From Strongylocentrotus droebachiensis (lineage: Eukaryota; Echinodermata; Echinoidea; Camarodonta; Strongylocentrotidae), in assembly GCA_035222895.1 (NCBI GenBank), contig JAVYIG010000690.1, positions 186,001 through 250,000 on the forward strand: a stretch of DNA of 64,000 nucleotides, read 5' to 3'. Positions 1 to 11,285 of this stretch are shown in pieces. Every line of letters begins with the position of its first letter. Position 1 is the stretch's first letter. The notes beneath the pieces are model-generated. The model saw only the letters and a list, made by a program, of their open reading frames with translations, was not told the DNA's origin and made no database searches. The position numbers and the translations under genes are program-made.

Positions 1-151
1 GTGTTGTATGGCAAGATGGATATGTGTAAATTCGTCTCCGTCGAGCTGGTTGACAATAAATATACAGCACCAAAAATTAAGAATTGAAATAAAAATGCTA
101 TGAAAGCTCGGTCAAGTAAAGTACAGGTGATCAATCATCCCATGATTCGTG

Positions 152-441
152 TTACTTTTGAGCAATCATTGTAGCAAAGGAAATACATGTATATGGACAA
201 ACAGTTACGAAACACAACTTAGGTCTATCTGGTGTTTTATGTATGCTTAAGAACAAAAAAGATGTCTTATTGTAGTATGCCAGAATCGAGCTGGTCAAGT
301 CTGAATACAATAATATATAATCTGTGCCTAACATGCCTAATATCCACTCCATTGAATTTCGGAACTTGTAATATGACATGTATGAATTGTATACATTAGG
401 GTAGATAAATTTGACATGAAATGTTTAGTTAAAGTGATTAC
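152..441. other. Intron or flank left of the ankyrin exon, no recognised gene
   Basis: On the minus strand this follows the predicted splice donor of the ankyrin exon. It is AT-rich and codes for nothing I recognise. A 75-codon minus-strand reading frame at 152-379 shows no familiar motif. Later exons of the ankyrin gene probably lie left of position 1. Confidence 0.4.
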
Positions 442-2727
442 CTTGGAATTCAGACGGTCGATGAATAGATCAGCGATGCTTTGGTGTCCGAGGGTTAAGG
501 ACAGATGTAGAGGTGTCTGCCCGTGAATGTCTCCTATGTCAAAACGTTCCCCTTCTACCAGAAGAACTTTAACGACATCAAGGTAGCCATTCTTAACAGC
601 ATGGTGTAAGGGCGTCCTACCGTCATTATCTCCCTCAGTCACTCCAGCTCCTTGACTGATGAGATATTTGGTGACATCAAGATGACCATTGAATGCAGCA
701 ACGTGTAATGCAGTCCTACCATCATTATCTCCCATGTTCACCTCAGCTCCTTGACTGATGAGATGTTTGGTGACATCAAGATGACCCTCCCGAGCAGCAC
801 TGTGTAATGCAGTCCTACCGTCATGATCTCCATCATTCACTCCAGCTCCTTGGCTGATGAGATATTTGGTGATATCTAGATGACCATTGAGAGCAGCACC
901 TCGTAATACAGTCCCGCCGTCATTATCTCTTCTATTCACCTTAGCTCCTTGACCGATGAGATATTTAGTGATATCAAGATTACCATCAAAAGCAGCAATA
1001 CATAATACGGTTACACCGTCATTATCTCCATCATTCACCTCAGCTCCTTGACTGATGAGATATTTGGTGACATCAAGATGACCCTTCCGAACAGCACTGA
1101 ATAATGCAGTACTATCAGTATTATTTGCCATATTCACCTCAGCTCCTTGACTGACGAGATATTTAATGAGATCAAGATGACCTCTTAAAGTAGCAATGTG
1201 TAATGCAGTCATACCCTCATCATTTCCCCTATTCACCTCAGCTCCTTGACTGATGAGATATTTGGTTACATCAAGATGACCATAGAAAGCGACACTGCGT
1301 AATACAGTCTCACCGTCATTATCTTCTCTATTCACCTTAGCTCCTTGACTGACGAGATATCTGGTGATATCAAGATGACCATTGCAAGCAGCAAAGTGTA
1401 ATGCAGTCATACCCTTATTATTTTCCATATTCACCTCGGCTCCTTGGCTGATGAGATATTTAGTGATATGAAGATGACCCTTCTGAGCAGCACTGTGTAA
1501 TGCAGTCTTACCGTTATCCGTTCCCCTGTTCACCTCAGCTCCTTGACTGACGAGATGTTTGGCGATATCAAGATGACCATTGAAAGCAGCAATGTGTAAT
1601 GCAGTCCCACTCCCATTATCTCCCCTATTTACCTCAGCTCCTTGAATGATCAGATATTTGTTGACATCAAAATGACCGTTCTGAGCAGCATTGTGTAATG
1701 CAGTCAAACCCTCATTATCTCCCCTATTCACATCAGCTCCTTGGCTGATGAGATATTTGGTGACATCAAGATGACCATTGAAAGCAGCAAGGTGTAATGC
1801 AGTCCTATCCTTATTATCTCCCTCGTTCACCTCAGCTCCTTGACTGTTCAGATATTTGGTGACTTTAAGATGACCATTGAAAGCAGCATCGTGTAATACC
1901 GTCTCACCGTCATTATCTCCCACAATCATCTCAGCTCCTTGGCTGATGAGATATTTGGTGATTTCGAGATGACCCTTCTGAACAGCACTGTGTAATGCAG
2001 TCTTACCCTTATCATTTCCCCTATTCACCTGAGCTCCTTGACTGATGAGATATTTGGTGACATCAAGATGACCATTCTGAGCAGCAATGTGTAATGCAGT
2101 CGAACCCTCATTATTTCCCCTATTCACCTCAGCTCCTTGACTGATGAGATATTTGGTTACATCGAGATGACCATAGAAAGCCGCACTGTGTAATACCGTC
2201 TCACCGTTATTAGCTCCCTCAATCATCTTAGCTCCTTGGCTGATCAGATATTTGGTGACATCAAGATGACCATTCTGAGCAGCAATGTGTAATGCAGTCC
2301 AACCCTCATTATCTCCCCTATTCACATCAGCTCCTTGACTGATGAGATATTTGGTTACATCGAGATGACCATTGAAAGCCACACTGTGTAATACCGTCTC
2401 ACCGTTATTATCTCCCCTATTCACATCAGCTCCTTGACTGATCAGATATTTGGTGACTTTAAGATGACCCTCCTGAGCAGCAAAGTGTAATGCAGTCCAA
2501 CCCCTATTATCTCCCCTATTCACATCAGCTCCTTGACTGATGAGATATTTGGTGGCATCGAGATGACCATTGAAAGCAGCGCGGTATAATGCTTCTTTTT
2601 CCATATTAGCTTCATGGATGAGTATAACTTTCGTTGCTTTAAGACGCCCGATTGATGCAGCAAGAAGTTCGTGTGTATGTCCATCTGGATTCGCCTTCTC
2701 GGCATTAGCACCTTGGTTTATGGGATA
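442..2727 (-). CDS. Ankyrin-repeat protein, one large internal exon (partial gene)
   Basis: This is a single open exon encoding about 22 ankyrin repeats of 33 residues (99-bp DNA period). Ankyrin repeats stack as helix-turn-helix units that bind protein partners; no catalytic domain is visible. The repeat consensus is GHLDVTKYLISQGAEVN followed by xGDNxGxTALHxAA. I extend the exon beyond the first ATG (2604) because the same frame continues upstream with a degenerate repeat (AEKANPDGHTHELLAASIGR...). It meets an in-frame TAG inside a good acceptor, cttag, at 2728-2732. At the other end the repeat pattern stops at residues DRLNSK and the next bases on the minus strand are a donor (AAG|GTAATC), so I end the exon at 442. 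The apparent C-terminus past this point (to 337) is therefore probably intron. The first and last repeats are the most divergent and the central ones nearly identical. Family: one of the large urchin ankyrin proteins; flanking domains are outside the window. Confidence 0.85.
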
Positions 2728-4369
2728 CTAAGTTTTGTATAACCTACCGTACTTCACCGCATTATGTAAAATTTTATTTCAATCTTTGTCTGGTTTATGA
2801 TGTTCCCTGTTTTAGCAGTTTCTGGTGCTTTTGATTTTACCCCTTCAATGCAGCTACCTCATGAAACTGCTGATGTCTTTCATACTCGAAGAAGCACCGG
2901 TTTACCGGACATCCTAAGAAAGAACAGTTCCTTGTAATCGTCTACTTCTCTCTTAACGTTCGATATCGAAATGTTACAATTCAGAATCTAAATCTTTTGT
3001 AGCAGATAAACCAGTTGCATTTGCATGTTACAAGCATGAGCATACACCACACTGTTTGTTTTTTCTCGCATTGTGCAGCTCTAATTTTTGTCCAAGTTCC
3101 AAAGTCCAATGCAGTGAGCTAAATCATGATTCAAATATATGTCATTCATGACAAAAGGAAGATATGTACATTGTTTGGAAAGAGCGCAAACACCTTTCAA
3201 GTCTACTGCAGATCAATAGAATTTTCTTTTGAATGATTTTATGTGATTTCATGCCCACTCTTGTAATGATAACCCATAATGTGTCATTAAACCATTTTTG
3301 TAAAGACCCTCCTCGTAAATCCAATGTATAATTCTGCCTATCATTCTTAGAGTAATTTTTATTTTTGAAATTCCCCTATATTGTTGCGCCTGTTTTTGGC
3401 ATCGCTTCAAATACTGAAGTGGGTACCATTGTGCATTATGTACACTCCATTATTATAACCTCTCTGTTATTCGGTTTGTGACAAAATAGAATTCACGAAG
3501 TAAAATAGGTTTCGTTTTTTTTTTTATTTACGACTAACAATGTATTGAACTCAATCGTTTCGAGAGAAAAAAATGTCGTTATAGGTGAAATGAAATGTAG
3601 AAATGAATAAATCAAACGCCGGATGAATTCACATTCAATAAGCTCAACCAAAGGCATAGAAACCATTGGAAATAAGAACATTTGAGCGATAAAAAGCTGA
3701 ACTTGTAAAGATGGTGGAATGCCTGGCTGTGGAACGATGAGGATAAACTTCTAAAAAAAATTATCCATTGTGACCCCGTTCAAGAATTAGACAAATGGAA
3801 CAGGTTATAACCAGTATGATTATAAAATTACATTAACATTTGACAGTAACAAAGATAAAGGAGATCAGGTTATAGGTCTGTTTTCTCAGTGAATTTTCAA
3901 CTACAATTACATGCTACCCATTCGTGTGAGGGGAGGACTTTTTAAATATAATCTTGAATGTAAGCACACCCAATTGTATTTTATACTGATTTTTATTGAC
4001 CTTTTTTACTTTGACAATGTACAAGGAATGAAAGGTGCATCACAAATGGCAGGTGAAAGAGTTGCATGGCTGCTCTCGTGAAGGCCACAGCAGCGCTTTG
4101 CAGCGCCAACTGAAGTTGATGATGATGATGGACCTTAAAGACCCTTTCTAATAAAAAAATACAATTTTTTTTTTATCAAAGGAAAGCTGAATGAACGTAT
4201 AATACAAAAAATATAGAGATAAAAACAAACTATTTTCCCTACCAGTCTGATATTTCTTGAATTGTTTTTGCATAATGAGCCTTTTGATTGATTGAATGAA
4301 TGATAAAAATGAAAAAACAAAGATGACCGAAATAGGATGTTTTCATAACTCGTGCATCTTATTTTATAT
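2728..4369. other. Non-coding stretch, nothing recognised
   Basis: This is AT-rich sequence upstream of the ankyrin exon on its coding strand. Short reading frames of about 60 codons (3142-3324, 3493-3681, 4135-4320, all minus) lack familiar motifs and splice logic. It is presumably an intron of the ankyrin gene. No further ankyrin exon was found. Confidence 0.4.
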
Positions 4370-4920
4370 AACCCCCGGAAGCTCTGGGGTTTTAGGTATT
4401 TAATTACGGTTAGATGAGCGTCCAGGGGCCCTCTTTAAGGTCAATGACGTGTTCCAGGGGGGGGGAGAGCCCCCGGAAGCTCAGGAGTTTTTGGTTTTTA
4501 ATTACCGTCAGATGAGCATCCAGGGGTCCGCCTTAGGGCCCTTTGTGGGGTCCAGGGGACAAAGCCCCCGGAAGCTCGGGGGGTTTTGGGTATTTAATTA
4601 CGGCCAGATGAGCATCCAGGGGCCGCCTTAGGGCCCTTGGTGGGGTTCCAGGGGGCATAACCCCCGGAAGCTCTGGGGTTTTAGGTATTTAATTACGGTT
4701 AGATGAGCATCCAGGGGCCCTCTTTAAGGTCAATGACGTGTTCCAGGGGGGGGGGGAGAGCCCCGGAAGCTCAGGGGTTTTGGGTATTTAATTACAGTCA
4801 GATGAGCATCCAGGGGCCGCCTTAGGGCCCTTGGTGGGGTCCAGGGGACAAAGCCCCCGGAAGCTCAGGGGTTTTGGGTCAATTACGGTCAGATGAGCAT
4901 CCAGGGGCCGCCTTTTCTTT
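4370..4920. repeat. GC-rich minisatellite, about 95-bp unit, block 1
   Basis: The unit contains CCCCCGGAAGCTC, GGGGTTTTAGGTATTTAATTAC, CAGATGAGCATCCAGGGG and CCTTAGGGCCCTTGG. The marker GGAAGCTC recurs near 4377, 4475, 4570, 4676, 4765 and 4859, giving spacings of roughly 90-105 bp. Plus-strand reading frames over it are by-products of the repeat. Confidence 0.85.
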
Positions 4921-5330
4921 GAATGTGATTTAATTCAGGTTTTTATTTATTGTTATGTTCTTTTGGGTTAAAAATACAAACCATGCTTACTCCTTTACTG
5001 CTTTTTTTTTTTTTTTTTGAGGGGGGGGGGGCAAAAACGCGTTTTGCCCCCCTACTTTTTTGATTGGGGGGGGCAACTGCCCCCCCCCCCCCCCACCTCC
5101 GGCGCCTATGCTTGAACGCAGGCGCGCCGGAAGCAGTTTGGGATTGGGGGGGGGGGCAAACATTCCAGGGGGCTCATCTTCCAGGGGCAGTGACGTAACG
5201 AGCAAAAACGTTTGGAAGGGGGGGGGGCAGAAGAAAAATCTGCATCACCATCACTCTTACACGTTACATGCAGGGCAGGCCCCGCGGAACGTTTTTCAAA
5301 GTGGATTATTAACAATCAGGTAGAGCGTAA
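4921..5330. mobile_element. Dispersed homopolymer-rich repeat, copy 1
   Basis: The segment with TTTACTGC plus a T-run, a G-run, TTTTTGATTGGGG, a C-run and CGGCGCCTATGCTTGAACG is found again at 6550-6800. It looks like a degenerate non-autonomous element. Its G and C homopolymers of 10-18 bases may vary or be misassembled. No coding content. Confidence 0.55.
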
Positions 5331-6065
5331 AATGGCGTGGGGTCCAGGGCCTGGGCCCGGCCCCGGTAGGGGGTCAAGGGGCTAAGCCCCCAGAAGTTTA
5401 GGGGTTTTAGGCATTACAATTATGGTCAGATAAGCATATTTAGATACCTTATTTGTGACACTGGCAGGCCACTAATTGGCGGAGAGTCCAGGGAGCAGAG
5501 CCCCCGGAAGCTCGAGGGTTTTAGGTATTCAATAACGGTCAGATGAGCATACAGGGGACCGCCTTAGGGCCCTTGGTGGGGTCTGGGGCGGAGCCCCCGT
5601 AAGCTCTGGGGTTTTAGACATTTAATTACGGTCAGATGAGAATCCAGGGTCCCGCCTTAGGGCCCTTGGTGGGGTCCAGGGGGCAGAGCCCCCGGAAGCT
5701 CAGGGGTTTTAGGTATTTAATAACGGTCAGATGAGCATACAGGGGACCGCCTTAGGGCCCATGGTGGGTCCGGGGGCAGAGCCCCCGTAAGCTCTGGGGT
5801 TTTAGGTATTTAATTACGGTCAGATGAGCATACAGGGGACCGTCTTAGGGCCCTTGTTGGGGTCCGGGGCAGAGCCCCCGGAAGCTCTGGGGTTTTAGGC
5901 ATTTAATTACGGTCAGATGAGCATATTTTGGCGTGGGGTCCAGGGCCTGGGCCCCGGGAGGGGGTCAAGGGGCTGAGCCCCCAGAAGTTTAGGGGTTTTA
6001 GGCATTAAAATTATGGTCAGATAAGCATATTTAGATACCTCATTTGTGACATTGGCAGGTCACTT
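5331..6065. repeat. GC-rich minisatellite, about 95-bp unit, block 2
   Basis: The unit from block 1 continues; GGAAGCTC or GTAAGCTC recurs near 5507, 5590, 5691, 5785 and 5880. The block is bracketed by two copies of a longer segment (GGCGTGGGGTCCAGGGCCTG ... CAGATAAGCATATTTAGATA), at 5333-5480 and 5930-6070. This suggests segmental duplication of the minisatellite with its edge. Confidence 0.8.
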
Positions 6066-6549
6066 ATTTTTTCTCTCTCTCTTTCTTTCTGTTTCTCTGT
6101 AACAAACTTTTTCAACAATTGAGGGTGGCACGAGTCCCCGAGCCCGGCCGTTCTGCAGACCCTAACATAAATGCTTCTAAATAAGCATATTTTTCGCCCG
6201 ACTGTAAACTTATTTGGGAATTTTTTAATTTTCCAACAAACGCATAAAAAGGTATGACTTACAAAAAAAATGAAATAATATACCGGAAAATCATGTCATT
6301 TCAGCAAAATTTGTACATCACTGGTATCGAATAAAAAAAAATACCCCCCCCCCCCCCCATCAGTACGCCATCGTTCAGGGGCTCATAAGCTTAACACCCC
6401 TATAACAAAAAACAGACACGCTTTCCCATTCTCTCGCAATATGTCCACGATATGCGCATAAGCCGCGTATCGCTATTATAAAAACCTACATTGATAAATA
6501 TAGGTAGCATGCGCAATGTTTAGGAAATTTAATTCCTGTTACCTTTCCT
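6066..6549. other. Intergenic, no gene seen
   Basis: A short pyrimidine run (6065-6100), then AT-rich sequence with an A-run and C-run near 6330-6358. Nothing codes. Confidence 0.4.
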
Positions 6550-6800
6550 TTTCTTTGAATGGAATTTCATACGTCATTTAATTCAGGTTTTTATTATTGT
6601 TATGTTCTTTTGGGTTAAAAATACAAACCATCTTTACTCCTTTACTGCTTTTTTTTTTTTGAGGGGGGGGGGGGCGTTTTTTTTTTTTTGGGGGGGGGGC
6701 AAAAATGCGTTTCCCCCCACACTTTTTTGATTGGGGGCAGCTGCCCCCCCCCCCCCCCCCCCCCCCACTTCCGGCGCCTATGCTTGAACGTCTTGATCTG
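6550..6800. mobile_element. Dispersed homopolymer-rich repeat, copy 2
   Basis: Second copy of the 4921-5120 segment, starting with CTTTTCTTTGAATG and ending with CGGCGCCTATGCTTGAACG. Two long poly-T/poly-G blocks are present. The copies differ mostly in homopolymer length and small indels. Confidence 0.55.
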
Positions 6801-7170
6801 CAAAGCCTAAAGCGTTGAAGTTGAACGGGAATGAGGAATGGCGAGAACGCGCTGGGTTTTTTATAACTCCCGAGTCAGGACGGGATTGCACACGGGGTTG
6901 AACCATGGACTTACTAGACGTCCATGGTTGAACTGCCTTTGAACGGGGTGGTCGGGTTAAAAACTAGTTAGAACAGGTGGCGAACTAGTAAGAATGTGTT
7001 TGGACGTATTGGGAACGAGGTAGAACTAGTTAATAATGGGAGTTAAACTGGCTACGGACTGGCTTGGACTGCCTAATCTACCCGATCTGAACTTACTATG
7101 AACTGGCTGTGGACGGGGTACAAACGAGATGGACGTATTGAGGACTGTTTACGAACGAACTAGGATTGTA
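6800..7170. repeat. Low-order GAAC/GGAC-rich degenerate repeat with a hairpin
   Basis: Words such as GAACT, GAACGGG and GGACGTATTG recur irregularly every 10-20 bp. A perfect 10-bp inverted repeat sits at 6901-6910 and 6920-6929 (AACCATGGAC / GTCCATGGTT) around a 9-bp loop. No open frame fits it. Confidence 0.5.
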
Positions 7171-7455
7171 TTATAGACATTTTTTCTGACCTGTCTTCCT
7201 AGTCTTGCCATGCTTTTATTCAAACTGATTTGGTGCCTGATTGGACTTTGCATTTAGGTTGAGTTTGCATGCCCCCTTATTCTTTCCTTATCCAACCAAA
7301 TAATTCCGCCGTCTGTGTATGAACATAAAAAAATATCCTCTCTGTACACACCAATTATTCATGGAGGGTGAAGAATAATTGGTGTAGGTGTCTGAGGCAA
7401 CTGCCCCAGGTGATTTTTTTTCAATTGAATAAATGACACGGCGTAAGAGGGACCT

Positions 7456-7603
7456 GGGCCCTGTTTCATAAAACGTGATATCAAAAACAAGTTACAGGCT
7501 ACTGTTATAAGCTACTGAAATCATGGCATCTGATTGGCTGAGAGCAAATTTGTCATAGAAATTTAGCAGTTGTTATAGATAATAAGTTTTATGAAACAGG
7601 CCC
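7456..7603. mobile_element. MITE with GGGCCTGTTTCATAAAAC ends
   Basis: The left end GGGCCCTGTTTCATAAAAC (7456-7474) is matched by the reverse complement at the right end (about 7586-7603, one-base difference). The 148-bp interior has no frame. It is typical of small non-autonomous DNA transposons. Confidence 0.8.
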
Positions 7604-7744
7604 CTGGTTTGGTGGAGTAAGAATTTCTTATAAAACGTGTTACTATTTATTAGTATAGCGACGTGCAATCGACCAGCAACCCGATTTTTAATTCTTAAAC
7701 GCGAACAGGTGATTTATAGTAACAATTGAAAGAACTATTATTGA

Positions 7745-8525
7745 ACAAAAAGAAACTGGAGATCGCGGAAATACTACAATCGAACACTGCCTGCCACACG
7801 CTGCAGTTTGACACGAAGCACGTTATAGGTAAAGCTCATTTAAAGACCGTCAATACTACTTGGCCAGAAGATATTAGACCACCCAGCCAGGTCACTGACA
7901 GGTGGCTATCTCATCAGCTCAGCTCTCAACTAACATAAGAAAAAGAGGATCATGGAGGACCAACAGGCACCGATTAGGGAAGTTTTCTATATAGAGGGAG
8001 CAAGTAGCTACAAGTAGGACAGTGGGGCTTTAACATCCATAAAGGAGAGGAAAAAAAAAATAACTTCCCAGGCCATCGTCATAACATCTAGGGTCTTCCT
8101 GATGTACTATTCATTTACACATTACAAAAAATATATTTAATAAATAAACCACCACGGTTACACGCGTCTAAACTTAAATGATCATTTATGAAACACTTTG
8201 TTCTGATGTCTAGACATCACTTCAAAGGTAATAATGACTGCAAGTCATGTGAAAAGAACAGTCTATTTTGATTGTATTACTATCATAATCTATCCCTTAT
8301 CATTAATAAAAATGATCACATATAATATAGTTTATGTACATACAACAAAATAAAGTGGAGATCACGTACATACTACAATTTCGAACACTGCCTGGTACAC
8401 GCTGCACTTTAATGAGTCGGACTTTGATATGAAGCACATGATGTGTGACATCCGCGATGGAGAGAAAAACACGACATAAATTCCCAGTCCATCGTGATAA
8501 TATGTGGAGTCATCTTCACATGCCT
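7745..8525. repeat. Direct duplication upstream of the P450, left copy split by a MITE
   Basis: 7745-8100 and 8348-8525 share GGAGATC, ATACTACAAT, CGAACACTGCCTG, ACACGCTGCA, GAAGCAC and TTCCCAG.CCATCGT in the same order. The left copy carries a 194-bp MITE insertion (7840-8033). This shows the duplication was present before, or was copied without, that insertion. Confidence 0.6.
7840..8033 (-). mobile_element. MITE family 1 (TTTAAAGCCCC ends), copy 1
   Basis: Reverse-oriented copy of the family also seen at 15795, 35455 and 48858. The ends are TTTAAAG and GGGGCTTTAA. The interior contains GTAGCTAC, CTCTATATAG, ATCATGG and GACAGGTGGCTATCTCATCA. About 195 bp, non-coding; the apparent reading frame at 7726-7938 runs over it by chance. 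Confidence 0.8.
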
Positions 8526-8744
8526 GTGATAATGCCAGATCACATGTCACTGGGTGTTATCAATGCCAGTATGTTACTTTGAACAGCGCACTGGAGTGTT
8601 TGTTATATTTATTGGCAATATCGAACATTGGTGTTGTGCGTTGGCCTAACAGATTCGCTACGATTTGACGGGATACATTATACGTACACATATTCATAGT
8701 ATACTCATCATTTTAATGTCATCTTCATTCGTCAAAGACTAAAT

Positions 8745-9078
8745 ATGTTTTTCCTATCATCAACGTCAGCACTACTCGGAGTTTTAGGGTTTCTCTTCTG
8801 TTTATGGTTCGTTCGGCGTCCAAAAAACCTTCCACCCGGGCCATGGTCGCTGCCAATCATCGGATATCGATTCAAATCGGGTCTAATTCACGAGGCTTTC
8901 GTGGACTTGGCGAGGAAGTATGGGCCCGTTTTCAGCGTTCGACGAAGCCCTCTTCTCTTTGTTGTCTTGAACGACAGGGAGAGTATGAAACAAGCTCTGG
9001 TGAAGTCAGGAGAATTCTTTTCAGACCGATTTATACCTGGGCATCTCAGATGGGGAATTCCAGATGCTGAAAAGAATG
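8745..9078 (+). CDS. P450 exon 1
   Basis: Encodes the membrane anchor, PPGP hinge and N-terminal beta region through DAEKN. Donor AATG|GTAAAG at 9079. It ends in phase 1. The reading frame beyond (GKVGPC...) is intron. Confidence 0.85.
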
Positions 9079-11007
9079 GTAAAGTAGGCCCATGTACCGC
9101 ATCCCGCTTGTGGATTCTCAAAAAGGCCCATGAAATTTGTATATAATAAAGTATAATCTTTACGATTTAAAAGCAAACTTACCTTGCAAACGTATAAGTT
9201 TTTCTTGTTTACAAAATTCCATGAGTATGAAGGCAAACAGGGTTGAGGCTGTTTGTGTCTGTATTATTTTTAACCAAATCTGCTTCATCTTTCTTATAGC
9301 TTCCATTGTTTGGAGTAATGGCAAGCCATGGGATGACCAGCGAAAATTCTCTCTTCCTGCTCTTCGCTCCTTCGGTTTTGGTAAGAAGAGCCTCGTCCCT
9401 CAGATCAACCTTGAGTCTCGTTATCTGGCTGATGAAATCAGGGCTCTCCATGGTGAACCCATGGATCTATCGGCTTTGTTGAATAAAGCAACTGCTAATG
9501 TCATTTCACAACTGGTCTTCGGTCGCCGACATGAGTACGATGATCCCGAATTTATTGGCGCTCTGGATGCATTGGCGGATGCCTTTGGTCTCGTCTCAGA
9601 AACTGATCCAGTTATTGTCTTTGAATCACTTGTTCATACTCCGTGGTACAAACCCTACCGCGGTTGCATATTCAAGCTTAGGGACTTCGTCATGTCTCAT
9701 CTCCACAACCATCAAGAAACTTTCCAGAAAGATAATATCCGGGACTTTGTTGACGCGTTCCTCGGACACGACATCTCGAAGGATTACCCCCTGGACACGT
9801 TCTGGAGGATTGTGTTGGATTTCTTTGCCGCGGGTACTGAAACCACAGCGGTGGTGACTTCATGGGCGATACTCTACCTAGCTGTTAACCCAGATGTTCA
9901 GAAGAAGGTATAGAATGATTGATTGATTGATTAATTGAATTATCGATTGATTGATCTTATTCATCAAGTTTAAGTACAAGCACTAAAATCATGATATCAC
10001 TAGATCATGGACTTTACAAGGGTTCTAGGACGACTACCCCGGGACAACTACCCCCGGACAACTACCCCCAGACAACTAACCCCTTCGACAACTACCCCCG
10101 GACAACTACCCCACTGGACAACTATCCTAGGGGGTTGTTGTCTGAGGGGTAATTGTCTGGGGGTAATTGTCCAAGGGGGTAGATGTCTGAGGGGGGGGGG
10201 GGGCAACGGGCATCTTTCTCATTAACTAAATGTATTCAACATACTAAAGAGAGGTATATAACAGATATTATTGTCTTTCCTGCACCGATGTTTTTTTTTG
10301 TTTTTGTATTTAGCATTTGGCAGAAGATGTATTTTTTTTTTTTTTACCATTGACCGTTTAAGAATATAGAACTAAATCTCACTGACAATTATACTGCTAC
10401 ATGTAACTAAAATTATTAATTTCCTTACCTATGGATTTTCAACCTTATGACGATATATGCTAGTCAATCTAAATGAAACACCAAGGATGTATTAATGATT
10501 CTGCAGAGTTATACCGAGAACTTCTTCGCGCAGACGTAAACATCCATTCTGGACATGACATGGTGAAGTGGGGGGGGGGGGGGGTTGAAGAATAACATTT
10601 CCCGACAAGTTAGCAGACATTTTGTTAAAATACGCGTATTGGGGGTTGAATCTTAGGGTGTATTTTTGTCCACCAATAGGTACAAGATGAGTTGGATGCA
10701 GTTGTTGGGCGTGGTCAACAACCAAACACCAGTGACCGCCCAAACCTTCCCTACTGCGACGCCACCCTGATGGAGATTATGCGCATCCGTCCCGTCCTCC
10801 CGGTCTCTCTGCCTCACATGACATCTGCAGATGTCTCCATTGGACCTTATACTATTCCCAAGGGGACCATCGTTGTCCCTAACCTGTGGGCTGTTCATCA
10901 TGATCCCAAGGAGTGGTGTGAACCACACCTATTCAACCCAGACAGATTTCTCAGTGCTGATGGTCAAACATTCGTGAAGAACGAGGCTTGGATGCCTTTC
11001 AGCATTG
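8745..11007 (+). CDS. Cytochrome P450, CYP2-clan-like, three exons, 3' end missing
   Basis: A microsomal heme-thiolate monooxygenase, substrate unknown. Exons at 8745-9078, 9300-9907 and 10680-11007 join in frame into about 423 residues. Visible features: N-terminal membrane anchor (about residues 1-23); proline hinge PPGPWSLPIIG; C-helix W..R in KPWDDQRKFSLPALRSFGFG; I-helix oxygen-activation motif AGTETT; K-helix E-x-x-R as EIMR; and the FNPDRF (PERF-type) motif. Exon 3 ends exactly at PFSIG, where many CYP2-clan genes have an intron before the heme-binding exon. That last exon, with the axial cysteine in FxxGxRxCxG and about 60 more residues, was not found between 11008 and 28 kb, where repeats dominate. 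It may lie farther off, or the gene may be truncated. The start is the first ATG ahead of a clear membrane anchor. Confidence 0.88.
9300..9907 (+). CDS. P450 exon 2
   Basis: Acceptor CTTATAG at 9293-9299. The joined codon gives A, then SIVWSNGKPW. Covers the C-helix to the I-helix (DFFAAGTETTAVV). It ends after NPDVQKK at donor AAG|GTATAG, phase 0. The frame upstream of 9300 (from 9137) is intron. Confidence 0.85.
10025..10205. repeat. Minisatellite in P450 intron 2 that reverses orientation
   Basis: Units like GGACAACTACCCCC (about 14 bp, 10025-10128) are followed directly by reverse-complement units like GGGGGTAATTGTCTG (10130-10190). The block can fold on itself. Non-coding. Confidence 0.85.
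10680..11007 (+). CDS. P450 exon 3
   Basis: Acceptor CCAATAG just before 10680. Starts VQDELDAVVGRGQQPN and contains K-helix EIMR and FNPDRF. Ends PFSIG at donor TTG|GTAAGA, phase 1, so a further exon is required. Confidence 0.85.
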
Positions 11008-11285
11008 GTAAGATAGCTCGTGTTCTTTTTAGGGAATGAACTCGTAATTGTATCATCAATCCTCATAAACTCATTCCTCCCATATGCTGTCATAGCAGAG
11101 TTCCTCCCATGAAAGACAATTGGAGCCTGAAAACACTTTAAAGGGGAACAGTTTATATTTTATGTTCAATACCTGATACTAACAATTTTACTTAAGATGC
11201 CGTAGGTAATATTTACCTAATAAAAATAAGGCAATTCTTTTCCTCAATTTTATTGAGTTATTTCGACTATTATTTTTTTACAGTG

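Noticed and set aside
337..441. C-terminal 35 residues of the longest ankyrin frame
   Set aside because: They follow a GTAATC donor and lose the ankyrin pattern; more likely intron.
9137..9299. N-terminal extension of the P450 exon 2 frame
   Set aside because: It precedes a good acceptor at 9298-9299 and does not fit P450 sequence; joining exon 1 at 9300 restores the expected motif order.
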